Below are positions 1-9,349 of a stretch of DNA of 64,000 nucleotides, in pieces. The stretch is taken from NCBI GenBank assembly GCA_031216915.1, contig CM062295.1, forward strand, positions 182,108,927 to 182,172,926. Reading direction: 5' to 3'. Below the pieces are notes generated by a model that worked only from the letters and a program-made list of their open reading frames with translations, was not told the origin of the DNA and did not search any database. Origin of the DNA: Pictodentalium vernedei. Its lineage: Eukaryota > Mollusca > Scaphopoda > Dentaliida > Dentaliidae. The position numbers and the translations under genes are program-made. How positions within the stretch are numbered: the first letter of the stretch is position 1; the number at the start of each line of letters is the position of its first letter.

Positions 1-578
1 TTTATCTGCAGTCCTAACAAAATTCATATGGTCAATGAATACCTCTTCAGTCGGTTCTGTATTTGTAATTTACTGGCCAATCAGATGACAGAATTATTGA
101 CCCATCAGATTTCTCCCCTCTATACAATTTACAATGGAAAGTGGCATGTGTTTCTTTTCCATTACCTTCCATGTTAATTTTCTAATTGTCACACGTTAAC
201 CCGAAATCCTACAGGAAACAAACACAAATCCCAATGAAGTTCTGTAAAGTCAATCACGACCCTCGCGTATTGATATGCGGGCACCGTAACATCGAGCTCA
301 TTCCATTTTCATCGCTCGACGTAAAAGGCCCACCTTTGTGTACCTGGGCTATTTAAAAAAAATGTGTGGTCACTCGTGGATTTCACTTAAGAAATCTAAT
401 GATATCTGCAACAGGAACGGTCAGATAAGGAGAGCTCTCAGCGAAGGTAAAGCTGACTGTAATAGCTGTGTTAAGAAGCACTCAAGTTAAGAAGACTTAG
501 AAAAACATTTAAAAACCGTCTTAGATATTTATACTTGTTTAGACTGTGGATATGAATTTGTCAGCTATTGCATTTTAA
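1..578. other. No recognisable gene; possible left part of the Polinton-like relic
   Basis: No convincing gene is visible. The stretch near 205-260 (GGAAACAAACACAAATCC followed by an AATG context) resembles 3395-3425, suggesting that this flank and the region before the PC4-like relic share an origin. A short plus-strand reading with paired cysteines (about 440-555) is seen but is too short and broken to name. Confidence 0.3.
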
Positions 579-580
579 TA

Positions 581-1368
581 TACACCTGGATCTTAATTAA
601 GCACCCCCTAAAATGTTTCATGACAGCGAAGTTGCTGTAACTGGTTATTATGTTTTAATGATTGCTATGTCTTACAGTGCATTTCATCTCGTGAAACATT
701 ATGTTTCTGGTTGATAGCGTACCCCAAACACACACCCTCGTCCACGTGAAGCATGCCACCCATGAATGTCACAAAAAACATTATCATCCACATGAAATAT
801 CTGGGTATAAAACAAGAAAGTTTGTCACTTCTTTTATCAATAAATGTTGACATGGCAAGGAGGAGACTGTCAGAAGCACTAAGATGGTAAATCGTCGGCA
901 TGCATGCAACAGGCATGTCATTCAAAGCTATTGGAAGACAACTTGGTTATGGTCATTCTGTCATCAGCAGACTTGTCTGAAAATATCAACGAACCAACGA
1001 TGTTAAGGACCGACCAAGGCCTGGGGAACCCCAAAAGACCTCTCCTTGGGAAGATCGGAGTCTGGCACGCTTCGTTAGGTACGAACCCTTTGCTTCAAGT
1101 AGGGTTTTGAAACGCCTTTGGCTCCCCAACAGGCGTTTGCGGAACAGAAGTGTCCGAAACCGTCTCAAAGCACTGGGTATGAGGCCCAGAAAGGGGCATA
1201 AAGGGTCCAGAAGGGTCAAGTGTCCAGCTCTGTCCGATCAGCATCAATTATGACGTTTGGAGTGGTGTACAGCACGACAACATTGGAATCTCAGGACATG
1301 GGGGAGATTCTATTGGTCAGACGAGAGTAGCTGCTGCTGCATGTCACAGATAGTCGCATAAAGGACAT
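581..1368 (+). mobile_element. Tc1-like transposon, copy A, truncated and decayed
   Basis: The left terminal inverted repeat begins TACACCTGGATCTTAATTAA at 581, next to a TA dinucleotide at 579-580, and matches the terminus of the Tc1 element at 47110. The body (about 840-1350) parallels that copy through the helix-turn-helix region (GMSF..IGRQLGYSHSVISRLV type, here with stops) to the start of the DDE domain around 1320. The second half, with the last two catalytic residues and the right TIR, is not found. A SINE is inserted at the break. Stops and frameshifts make it inactive. In this family the protein is a DD34E cut-and-paste transposase inserting at TA. Confidence 0.8.
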
Positions 1369-1712
1369 TTTTATTTATTTAATCTTATTTGTTTTACAAG
1401 GATTGGCGAAAAGGTTATGCAACTGATATTAACGCCTCTCCTTGGCCCAATGGCGCAGGTGTGTGGGATGACCTTTGTAGCGGCAACTTCGTGGCCTCGC
1501 TCTTCTCGAATGCTACGAAGGGATCTTTAGCCTGCATGGAGTGTGTCTCTCACCGCACGGAGGACAGCCATTTTACGCCCCCACCCGAGAGGACGGTAGG
1601 CTGTGACGGCATCAACTCCACAAACAGTGTTCGGACACCTCGAGAACTTTCCCGGGCCGGGGATCGATCCCGGGACGACTGGCATGAGAGACCCACTCAG
1701 CCACCACTTCCT
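1369..1712 (-). mobile_element. tRNA-derived SINE (type I) with target-site duplication
   Basis: Flanked by a perfect 12-bp target-site duplication, CATAAAGGACAT, at 1357-1368 and 1713-1724. Read on the minus strand it starts with a tRNA-like head: A-box region GTGGCTGAGTGG and B-box-like GGGATCGATCC. It continues through a conserved body and ends in an A/T-rich tail (complement of 1369-1400). This is the structure of an RNA polymerase III SINE mobilised by a LINE. It resembles molluscan V-type SINEs such as RUDI, but the superfamily assignment is from memory and unverified. The open frame crossing it is fortuitous. Confidence 0.8.
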
Positions 1713-1718
1713 CATAAA

Positions 1719-1764
1719 GGACATATGACATATGTAGGGGATGGGCTACATATGTCATATGTCC
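1719..1764. repeat. 19-bp perfect inverted repeat
   Basis: GGACATATGACATATGTAG at 1719-1737 is the exact reverse complement of 1746-1764, with an 8-nt GGGATGGG loop. The outer edge coincides with the SINE target-site duplication. It may be the terminus of a broken foldback element; no function is assigned. Confidence 0.8.
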
Positions 1765-1799
1765 TTTATTACCAAACTAACAGTAAACAAATATAGCAC

Positions 1800-2135
1800 A
1801 TTAGCAAAGGAATGTGGGTTTGTTGTGGGTTATGATGCCAATGCTTTATATTTATGGTCATAGATCCAAGAAATGCCAGCAGGTTGCTACATCCGTCGAA
1901 AGGTAGAGACCGATATTAATCAAGGGTATTCTCATAAGTATGGTAGGATGGCCCATCAGTGACTAGAAGTTCTGTCCGCCACGGATGGTGTCCATGTCCA
2001 AACCAACTCAACGACACAGAAAAGCAGATTAGTAGGCATGTAGTACTCGTAGATGGTTGGCGTAAAGACACCAAAACAATATACCAGTTGCATGGATGTT
2101 TCGGACAAGGTCATGAGTATTAAATAAACAACGAG
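1800..2135 (+). pseudogene. Protein-primed DNA polymerase B fragment (Polinton/Maverick type)
   Basis: Reading on the plus strand from about 1800, the frame gives VVGYDANALYLW followed by a stop, then IQEMPAGCYIRR. This is the polymerase motif-A neighbourhood (D-x-N-x-LYL) of type-B organellar and viral DNA polymerases carried by Polinton/Maverick elements and adintoviruses. Further fragments (HKYGRMAH and YQLHGCF) keep the family order but need frame changes, so the gene is broken by at least two stops and frameshifts. Only a few hundred bases of a gene normally over 2.5 kb remain. The exonuclease domain, palm motif C and thumb are not visible. Neighbours at 3.6-4.9 kb fit a Polinton origin. 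Family call fairly sure; element identity is inferred. Confidence 0.6.
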
Positions 2136-2215
2136 GACGATGCATTAGCCCCTCACAATGCAGTCCTGGGGAGTCCATGGTCGAACTCAGGGAAAAAACC
2201 TGAAGAAACCACTCA

Positions 2216-2717
2216 GTACATAAGAACCTTGATTATGACTAACCAGAAATCTGGTGTGGCAAACCTAATCTGGCCTTTCAAAAGCTCATTACCTTTATTG
2301 AAGAACTCTGCAAAATTGAAATGAACAAGACTAGGATCAAACTCAACTTGCCCCATCACATAGGTTTTTTGTTTATCAATATGCTAAGCTACGTATGCTC
2401 CAGTTTTACTTTGGGTTTTGAATAGGATGCAGACAGCCTATACATAGTTCTTTTCAAATCAAGTAGTAGTCCAGAAAAAAAGAAATTATTCTGTCGCTAG
2501 ATACATCAATGGTTGCCCTCTGAACCTTGCGATAACCACCGAGAGGAGTACCTATAAAAACTGAAGTAAGGGTAGACAACTGGACATCATCTCTTGCTGT
2601 GTGGGGAGAAAAATTATGATAAAAGAACTTTTCAATATGGAATGGGAAGCGGGTGGAATTGTGGGATGGTGTACAAAAACGTATCACTGGTTTGGCAGAA
2701 TGATTTGACACAGGCAA
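2216..2717 (-). pseudogene. Unrecognised coding relic, opposite strand inside the Polinton-like block
   Basis: Two minus-strand pieces have non-random composition. One, ending near 2454, contains TPLGGYRKVQRATID and SSDRIISFFL. The other (about 2216-2350) contains FDPSLVHFNFAEFF and LLKGQIRFATPDFW. They are separated by stops. I do not recognise the family with certainty. Position between PolB and PC4-like relics on the reverse strand would fit a Polinton structural or accessory gene, since such elements carry genes on both strands. This is contextual inference only. Confidence 0.3.
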
Positions 2718-3106
2718 AATATTTCAAAGTTATAAAAGATAAACAAACAGAAACAGGAATAAAAATGATTCAGACTTGACGGTAATTCCATGTTCCACCT
2801 ATGCACAAAAAAGAGGGATTATTTTATTTCTGTCCAGAACAACTGGTGCAAGATAACGGTGTATCACCTTTACCAATGAAATTATAATTTCTACAACCAG
2901 TGAATATTCCCCCAGAATCTTCACAGCAATCTAGAGGTAAGCATAATTTTTACATCAAAATTCTTATTTAAAAATTATCCAGGTAAAACATTTTTTTATT
3001 TGCAGAGGTGTTCATCCTAGATGAAAATTCTCATTTCTTCCTTTTTTTTCTTTCTCTTATTCACTTGTACATAAGTGATGGTATATAACTTTTATTCAGA
3101 AAAAAC

Positions 3107-3255
3107 TGATTATGTGATTGTACATAAATTGTGAAGTACAGAGTTATGGTACATTGGTGATTGTACATAAATTGTGTTGTACAGAGGTATGGTACATTGG
3201 TGATTGTACATGAGTTATATTGTACATGATTATGGTACGTAGGGGACTGTACAGA
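3107..3255. repeat. Tandem repeat, about 49-bp unit, three copies
   Basis: Three consecutive units share the frame 'GATTGTACATAAATTGT ... GTACAGAG.TATGGTACATTGGT'. The third unit is diverged (TGAGTTATATTGTACATGA). The GTACAT core recurs throughout. It is followed by an AT-rich leader before the PC4-like relic. Confidence 0.75.
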
Positions 3256-3569
3256 GTGATTGTACTGAACTGACCAATTAGATTACTTCATTGTGGTAAA
3301 TCAACCAATCAGATTTGTATATTTTCATTATGTTTCTTTTACGTTACTTCAAATATTATTTTCCTAATTTTTCCAACTTTAACATATTTTCCTATATAAA
3401 ACAAACACAAACTCCAATCGAGAACTTAAAAGTTGCCCAACATTTTTTGCTTAAATAATGTGGTGTTTTCAAAAATATCTGTCACTTTCCTACAAATGAA
3501 TATGCGGAGACATGTTCTCATCATTCTGCTTTGAACATGCGAACTGAACGGATGAACATGTTTCATCCC

Positions 3570-3780
3570 GGAACCGGAAACAGCCACGTCAACGTGAAAA
3601 CTTTCCACGGAAAACTGAAGATCCACTTAACAGGATAAATATCAATGACAAAGTACCAACCAAAACCGCAATCGCACTATCTATGGAAGAATGTCTTGCA
3701 CTGAAGAGCCGCGTAGATGAGATGGATGCTGAAGTAAACAAACTGCTTCTTAAAGAACTACCAGAGCTAGAAGACTAAGT
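3570..3780 (+). pseudogene. PC4/Sub1-like single-stranded DNA-binding protein relic
   Basis: Plus-strand reading gives HVNVKTFHGKLKIHL, a stop, then DKVPTKTAIALSMEECLALK and a charged tail ending near 3775. The pattern 'PTK.GIAL...EW..L' is the core of the PC4/Sub1 transcription-coactivator fold, which binds single-stranded DNA. Related small proteins occur as genes in invertebrate mobile and viral DNA. One internal stop precedes the core. It lies about 1.4 kb after the PolB relic and shortly before another broken frame (3860-4186), consistent with a shared element. The fold call is motif-based and moderate. Confidence 0.45.
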
Positions 3781-3859
3781 TGAAAAGAATAGGAAGAGAA
3801 AAAGAGAAGAGAAAGGAAAGAAGACACAGGTGAGAATCCCGAGGCCATGTATGGTCGAC

Positions 3860-4186
3860 GAAAACGATTTCGAATTACGTAAAGAGATAATTCGACATGA
3901 ACTTTGTATAGCATATGTTTAATAGATTGAAGTTCTCATTGAATCTGTTGCCAAAGAGAACTGTTATTGCAGTGAAGTGGGCCACCCAAGTCAATTGAAA
4001 CATGGTGTGTGCTTTATGATGACATTGGAGGAACGAATCATTACAGGTTTTGACAAGGCTTTATCAAAGGTGCATAAAGGCACTGTGTATTTGATATGGC
4101 ACGAGAATACTTCAAAATATAAACCCACGACCTATCAAGCTGAATATGAAGAGATGTGTGAAAAAACAATATCTGCTGACCAGTGA
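3860..4186 (+). pseudogene. Broken ORF with Cys/His motif downstream of the PC4-like relic
   Basis: After the PC4-like segment the frame continues with ENDFELRKEIIRHELCIAYV, a stop, then CYCSEVGHPSQLKHGVCF and a 60-residue helical tail ending at 4186. The spacing C-x-C-...-HPSQ-x(2)-H-x(2)-C looks like a small zinc-binding module. I have an impression of similar proteins adjoining PC4-like proteins in cnidarian and molluscan data but cannot name a family. Treated as part of the same decayed element. Confidence 0.35.
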
Positions 4187-4709
4187 CTGTGTATTATGGA
4201 CTTAGTGATAGATTCAATGAAGGCTGCAATGTCATTTGTGTTTTTATAGAAACAGTAGAATAGAAAAAAAATTAAAAAGCAAAAGAAAATCTGTAGGGGG
4301 AGTGAATATTCTATCAGGTTATTTGATCTTTATCTTCTGGACAAAGATTAATAAACATTACCTGTCCCAAGTCAGTACAAAAAGAGGGGTACTTTCTACA
4401 GTTTACCTTTAGAATACTTATCAGAAGTGTCGTACTGGCCCCTTGGCCACCTGAAGAGTTATATTGGGCAAGAGCGAACCCTATTTAGGGCGAGCACAGC
4501 GACCATCTTTGTATTTTGGCTAAAGATGTATTCTCCCTCCGAACCCACCATTCACTTGTTTAGTTAAAAGTTGGTTATTTGCCAAATTAAACTGAAGAGT
4601 TATTCACAATGGTAGGTACAAAGAAGGGTCATTCAACCGCAAACGTCCTAAAGGACAATGGAATGGAATGGAAGTGATGTGGTCGAGGTAATAATAGGAA
4701 TAATAAACA

Positions 4710-4915
4710 CGAAAAAGCAAAATATTGGGCGGCTCTCTTTGTGTTTTATCACAATGCAGAATACTTTGATTCCTTTGGATTACCACCACGACACATACCA
4801 TTTGAGAATTTTATGAAGAAGAATTCCAGATATTGGGAGTTTAATGCGAAACACATCCAAGGATCTTTACAGTGTGTAGACACTATGGTTCATTTTATCT
4901 GAAACATTGCCGCTG
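4710..4915 (+). pseudogene. Adenain-like cysteine protease relic (Polinton PRO type)
   Basis: The plus-strand reading contains YWAALFVFYHNAEYFDSFGL, then PPRHIPFENF and an IQGSLQC segment, and then stops. The arrangement 'HW-x-A-L ... EYFDSFGLPP ... Q-x(n)-CG' is typical of Ulp1/adenain-like maturation proteases encoded by Polintons and adenoviruses. Here the usual active-site His before Trp reads Tyr, and the region of the catalytic Cys has decayed, so the copy is dead. Order after PolB and PC4-like relics supports one degraded Polinton/adintovirus-like insertion spanning roughly 1.75-5.0 kb. Confidence 0.55.
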
Positions 4916-5036
4916 TGGTTCATCGACGGAAACCACAGTAAACATGTTTACGACCTATCTAAATGACTGTAATGATGTATTGGTTGATAACGTCATAGAG
5001 AAACCTGCCACTATTTATTTAATTATTGGGGTTTAA

Positions 5037-5277
5037 CCCCTTACCCAATGCAGACGATATAAGAATTTATTATTTTAAATTTCATTATTTAAAACTTTTC
5101 AAAAACTTTCGGCAAAACCATATCATGTGACCCCTCATTGGAACGATCTCGACGAGCTCGTTCCAAAGAGGAGTCACATGATATGGTTTTGTTGAAATTT
5201 TTTGAAAAATAATATTTTTTCAACTACTGAATTTGCATATTACGCGGGCGGATGTGACCGATTCGGTGGGTGAAGGG
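5037..5277. mobile_element. TTAA foldback MITE, copy 1 (arm type A)
   Basis: Left terminus CCCCTTACCCAATG follows TTAA (5033-5036). The right terminus reads GGTGGGTGAAGGG and is followed by TCAA. The centre (about 5128-5178) is the palindrome with GGAACGAGCTCG-type arms shared by all copies. Type A is recognised by CCATATCATGTGAC beside the centre and by GCGGGCGGATG near one end. TTAA duplication with CCC-starting termini is the hallmark of piggyBac-type movement. No coding capacity. Confidence 0.85.
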
Positions 5278-5278
5278 T

Positions 5279-5375
5279 CAAGGTCACATATTTCTGCACA
5301 ATGGCTTATCATGACCACGACAGTTTTATGGGTGGAGGAAGCCGAAGTACCGGCCCAGTGCAGAGACCACCGACA
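5279..5375 (-). mobile_element. SINE type II fragment
   Basis: The sequence from GGTCACAT through ACAGTTTTATGGGTGGAGGA matches the 3' part of the full SINE at 8999-9336 (there ACAGTTTTACGGGTGGAGGA), then diverges. It directly adjoins the right end of MITE copy 1. Confidence 0.7.
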
Positions 5376-5393
5376 CACATCAAGTAAGCACTG

Positions 5394-5785
5394 AAGGAAA
5401 CGCGTCTAACGACATTCGAGTTTATGTTACCAAGTGAATGTGCTAAATGACCGAAAACTCTAGCGAGGGCTAGAATCTTTTATCATGAAATCGAAGACAG
5501 AACTAAATGTTTTCACTGCGGTATTATTGTGCGTTTCTGGGAGAAAGGAGATGTTGCCACACAAGAGCACAGAAAATATGCTCCAGACTGTTATTTTATT
5601 CACCACAACACGTCCGAGGAAAAATAAACAGATGACGACGCCAATGGAGAGGAAGTTCAAGACATTCAAGCAAATTCACAGAAGATGAAATGATATGTGT
5701 GTTTACCAGCTAAAGCCAATGTCGTTCCGTAACCATGTAATCATTTGGATTTCTGCAAACCATTGAGCAGGTGTCTAGTCTGCAG
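5394..5785 (+). pseudogene. IAP-like BIR plus RING pseudogene
   Basis: Plus-strand reading shows RLTTFEFMLP at the start of a BIR domain, a stop, then FYHEIEDRTKCFHCGIIV, RFWEKGD, EHRKYAPDC: the C-x2-C-x(n)-H-x(n)-C zinc ligands of a baculoviral IAP repeat, with the usual LARA..FY lead-in. About 100 codons further on there is an acidic linker and a C-terminal RING-type segment (CVCLPAKANVV, then CNHLDFCK and CLVCR). BIR+RING proteins inhibit caspases and act as ubiquitin ligases. Frames break at least three times and no introns are evident, so this is a relic. It is either a retro- or host-derived IAP copy or a cargo gene of the neighbouring Polinton-like insertion. Confidence 0.6.
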
Positions 5786-6577
5786 ATAAATTGTGTATGA
5801 TTACCTGACAATCTACATGCCATAGAAGGCCGTCTCCACAAAGGATGTGTAAAGAAAGAAGAAACATTTGTGCAAAGAAGAGGGCTCTGTGGTGAAGCTC
5901 CATAAAAACGACATAAAAAGGTGACAAGAAAACTGTTATGCAAAGATCAATGTTATCTTGGAAAACATAGAAGAAATTACAATGTGAAAAAATGCGTTGT
6001 TTTTTTTTTTACTGCCCAATGTGTTCATCACCAGTTCCCAAAGCATGGTTACGGAAACTTATGGGGGCTTAAAGTTAGAGAAACATTTTCATCGCTCCCA
6101 TCCCCTGTACCTATGGATAAATTAAGAACATATCTTATAATATAACACTACATGCGACTCTTGTAGGGAGGCGAGGCTTCTCGGGGAATCCGAGGCAAAT
6201 AAATAGTTGTTGGTTTGTTTGTGGTAAATAGAGGAAAGGATTCTTGAAACAGCTGAGAGGGCAAAGATACTCCTGTGTAATCGAATGCAACATTTGGAGA
6301 CCTCGTGGTACTGTTGGAAGACATCATAGTAACAAGGTGCCGTCAAAGTAGAAAAGGAAAAGCGAGGATTCTGGTTTACGTTTATTGTTATGAAAAGTGT
6401 GTATATTTTTTATTTAATTATATCTTTAATGATTTAAGTACGGAAATTAAGATTTTGTTTGTGTTTGACGTTATTTTTTAGCTTTTGAATACGTTAACCA
6501 TGGAAAATGGATATAATTGGTAAAAGAGGAAATTTTTCAAATTTGCCAAAAAGTTGATGGAGAGAACTGGTATGGGT
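5786..6577. other. No recognisable gene
   Basis: AT-rich sequence. Short frames near 5921-6145 contain several cysteines but match nothing I recognise. There may be further decayed cargo of the Polinton-like block, but no motif supports that. Confidence 0.3.
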
Positions 6578-7611
6578 TCAATATCGAGTATGAGACCCAT
6601 TACTGTTAATTACAGCTTAACAACGCCTTCTCATGCTCCCACTCAGGTTCCTGATGGTGCTTTGTGTGATGTTGTTCCATTCTTGGACCATCATGGCACC
6701 AAGCTCCTGGACACTTCTTGGCTTGACTGGAGGGGCTGAAATTGCAAGCTGCAACTCATTCTAGACATGTTCGATTGGATTGAGGTCAGGGGATCTTGCT
6801 GGTCAGTCCATACGCTCAATCCCCTCCCTCTGATGGTACTCCCGGACAGCATAGGCAACATGAGAACGGGTATTATCGTCCATCAGAATGAATCTATCAC
6901 CCACTGCACCTGCATACAGTCTGACGTGGGCATCCTGGATCTCATCAATATACCGCTGCGCACTCAATGTACCACGGTCAAGGACACAGAGCTCTGTACG
7001 TCCATCCCAGCTGATGCCGCCCCAGACCATTATTGACCCTCCACCATAGAGGTCATGTCCAGCGATGTTGGCTGCATGGAATCGCTCTCCTGGACTTCTC
7101 CATACCCTAGAACGCCTATCTGTGTAGTCGAGGCAGTACCTTGACTCATCTGTAAAAGGGACAGGTCGCCAATCTTCTCTGGTCCATCCAACATGGTCCA
7201 TTCATATCGTGCCTGGTGGTGGTTCTGGGACAGCGCAATGCGAATACATGGTCTTCTCGATCGGAGACCACCTTCGTGCAACCTTGCCCGGATAGTCTGC
7301 GTCAAAACATTTACCCCGGATGCATTCTGAATGTCACTGCGAAGCTGGGTTGCTGTTGCAAAGCGGTTCCTACGGGCCTGAATGATCAAAAACCGGTCTT
7401 CAGCTGCAGATGTTGCCCTGTCTCTGCCACCACAATGCCGTCTTACTGGTGTGCCATACTGCTGAAATATTGCTCAGGCGCTGGTGACCAGCGAATGGTG
7501 CACACCACGGGCTTCACAAAACTGACGATGGGTAGCCCCTTGCTCCACCATCCCAACAGCCCGCCACATTTCTGCTTCGGACAAATGTCTTCTTACATTT
7601 GCATTCGCCAT
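6578..7611 (-). pseudogene. Tc1-like transposase, copy B (frameshifted)
   Basis: Translation from the ATG at 7611 starts MANANVRRHLSEAEMW and runs through the helix-turn-helix domain (with one stop near 7490), a second helix region and a frameshift near 7190. The DDE domain follows: TDESRY (first Asp), VWRSPGE, MVWGGIS, LMDDN (second Asp) and SPDLNPIEH (Glu, DD34E), ending SNGSHTRY and a TGA at 6578. About 344 codons is the normal family length. It would catalyse cut-and-paste transposition at TA sites. At least two stops and one frameshift make it inactive. Terminal repeats could not be identified with confidence. Confidence 0.85.
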
Positions 7612-8985
7612 ATTAAATCATTAAATCACAAGGGTTTGTGTTGAAATGAAGATTGAATACCCTTCACATGTCGTGTACATGTAGACAGTACACGAAAACA
7701 TCATAAAAATCAAGGGGTGCATGCTTTCCATGACTGTCACGAAAAGTCTGCCTGTCAAGAGAGCTAATGTAAACACTGGGAACCAACTCAATACATTCCT
7801 CAATCATATCCACCAGAAATATCGCAAATATGTCACAAGCAAATTTCACAATGATGTGTCAAATGTGTGGTGCTTAGCAAACTCTGAGTAGTATATATCA
7901 CAATAATGACTAGAGTACAAGGAAATGGAATATATTCACTTTTTCACGAAAAAATGTTTTTTACGATTTTGACGATAGACCAGTTTGCAATGGCATAAGT
8001 AACGAATTACAAAAATCAGGAATAAATCGGTAATTCCAATGACTTCGAACTCCAGACACGGAGAAAGCACATTTTACCATTTCGTCTCCGCGATGTGTTA
8101 CAAATGCACCAACGAAAAAAATGCTCGAAAAAGAAATAAGCTTCCATTTCAAAACCATGCGATCAAACGGTCACATCAGGGCTTGTAACCAACTTGGGCA
8201 AAATATTGCTTTCAAAGATCTGAGAACTGCAAAAACGGCCACACTCTTCTCAAATCTGTAAGGCGATGGAATTGAAAACGCCCAATACATTCACGGGGAA
8301 AGTTGCAATGACAATCCCATTAATGCGCCTCTGTTTTGTTAATTTACAATTTGGTTGTTGTCGATACATAAAATATTAAATGCGATAAATCGGTTTCAAA
8401 ACAACAAAAATATATCCACACAAACGAAAATATCATTTGTCTGAAGGTCGATCTATATTTATCACAACCTCCTGCTTCCATTCCCATGTTTGGCTGCCAA
8501 CCAAGTAATTTAAAAATAAGAGGACACTTTTAGCTGTCCATCGTCAGTGAAATTTCGGAAAATCGTAATGTTAACCTTCTTTGACGCGCATTTAAACCCA
8601 GTGGCAAATTAATATACATCGATCGTATCGTTAAGCCTTGTAAAATAAAACAGGTGCTATCGAAATACAGGTCAAACACTTAAGCCACAGCAACATCAAC
8701 AAGACAACATTTCCGTGTGGTTCGAACCGTTAGATTACCGAAATGAGGCCCCAATTCAATCAACAAATAAGCTATTATTGTTGTAAAATCGGCCGGTTCT
8801 AATAACAGGCCACCTTCCCAGAAACAAACTGCAGGAGGGCGATAGTTTCACAGCACATTATGCAAAGTAAAGCATTGAATAAACAATCACACATTCTAAA
8901 CCAAATCAGTTTGTTGATACATTTTTTTAATGTGGGACTGGTAATATTGATGGTTGTTCCAATCTTTGTTGCTGTAGTTCACTTT
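7612..8985. other. No gene seen; A/T-rich spacer
   Basis: No coding features, tRNAs or repeats shared with the rest of the window were recognised. The first few hundred bases probably include the missing 5' flank and TIR of Tc1 copy B. Confidence 0.4.
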
Positions 8986-8998
8986 ATTTGTGCATTTA

Positions 8999-9336
8999 TT
9001 AGGTCACATACTTATGCACAATGGCTAATCGTGACCGTGACAGTTTTACGGGTGGAGGAAGCCGGAGTACCCGGAGAGAACCACCGAGTATCGACGAGCA
9101 ACTGTCAGCTCCTCAACATTCTAACTCTGTTCAAGCTCCGATCAAGCAGGGTTACAGCGGTTGAAGACAAGAGCACCATGGTCGTGCAGTACGTCTTAGT
9201 ACACGGCGTCATCGTGCCTCCCTGTAGGCAACCGGGATAAAGTGCCTTGCCCAAGGACACAACGCGGGTCTTCCCTGGCGGGAATCGAACTCGGGACCTT
9301 TAGCACAGAAGTCTACCACTGAGCCACCGAGCTCCC
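8999..9336 (-). mobile_element. Full-length tRNA-derived SINE (type II) with target-site duplication
   Basis: A 13-bp duplication, ATTTGTGCATTTA, flanks it at 8986-8998 and 9337-9349. On the minus strand the head reads GGGAGCTCGGTGGCTCAGTG with an A box (TGGCTCAGTGGTAGA) and a B box (GAGTTCGATTC). It is followed by the motif GTGTCCTTGGGCAAGGCACT, a central domain and a 3' tail ending near AATAAA-like sequence. That motif recurs in several invertebrate and fish SINE superfamilies. Three other copies or fragments lie in the window (5279, 17887, 47213). The 126-codon open frame across it is not a gene. Confidence 0.85.
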
Positions 9337-9349
9337 ATTTGTGCATTTA

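Noticed and set aside
1389..1796. 135-codon plus-strand ORF
   Set aside because: It spans a SINE in reverse orientation, its target duplication and a palindrome; not a gene.
8860..9240. 126-codon plus-strand ORF, and the 119-codon ORF at 47267-47626
   Set aside because: Both are readings through copies of the same SINE.
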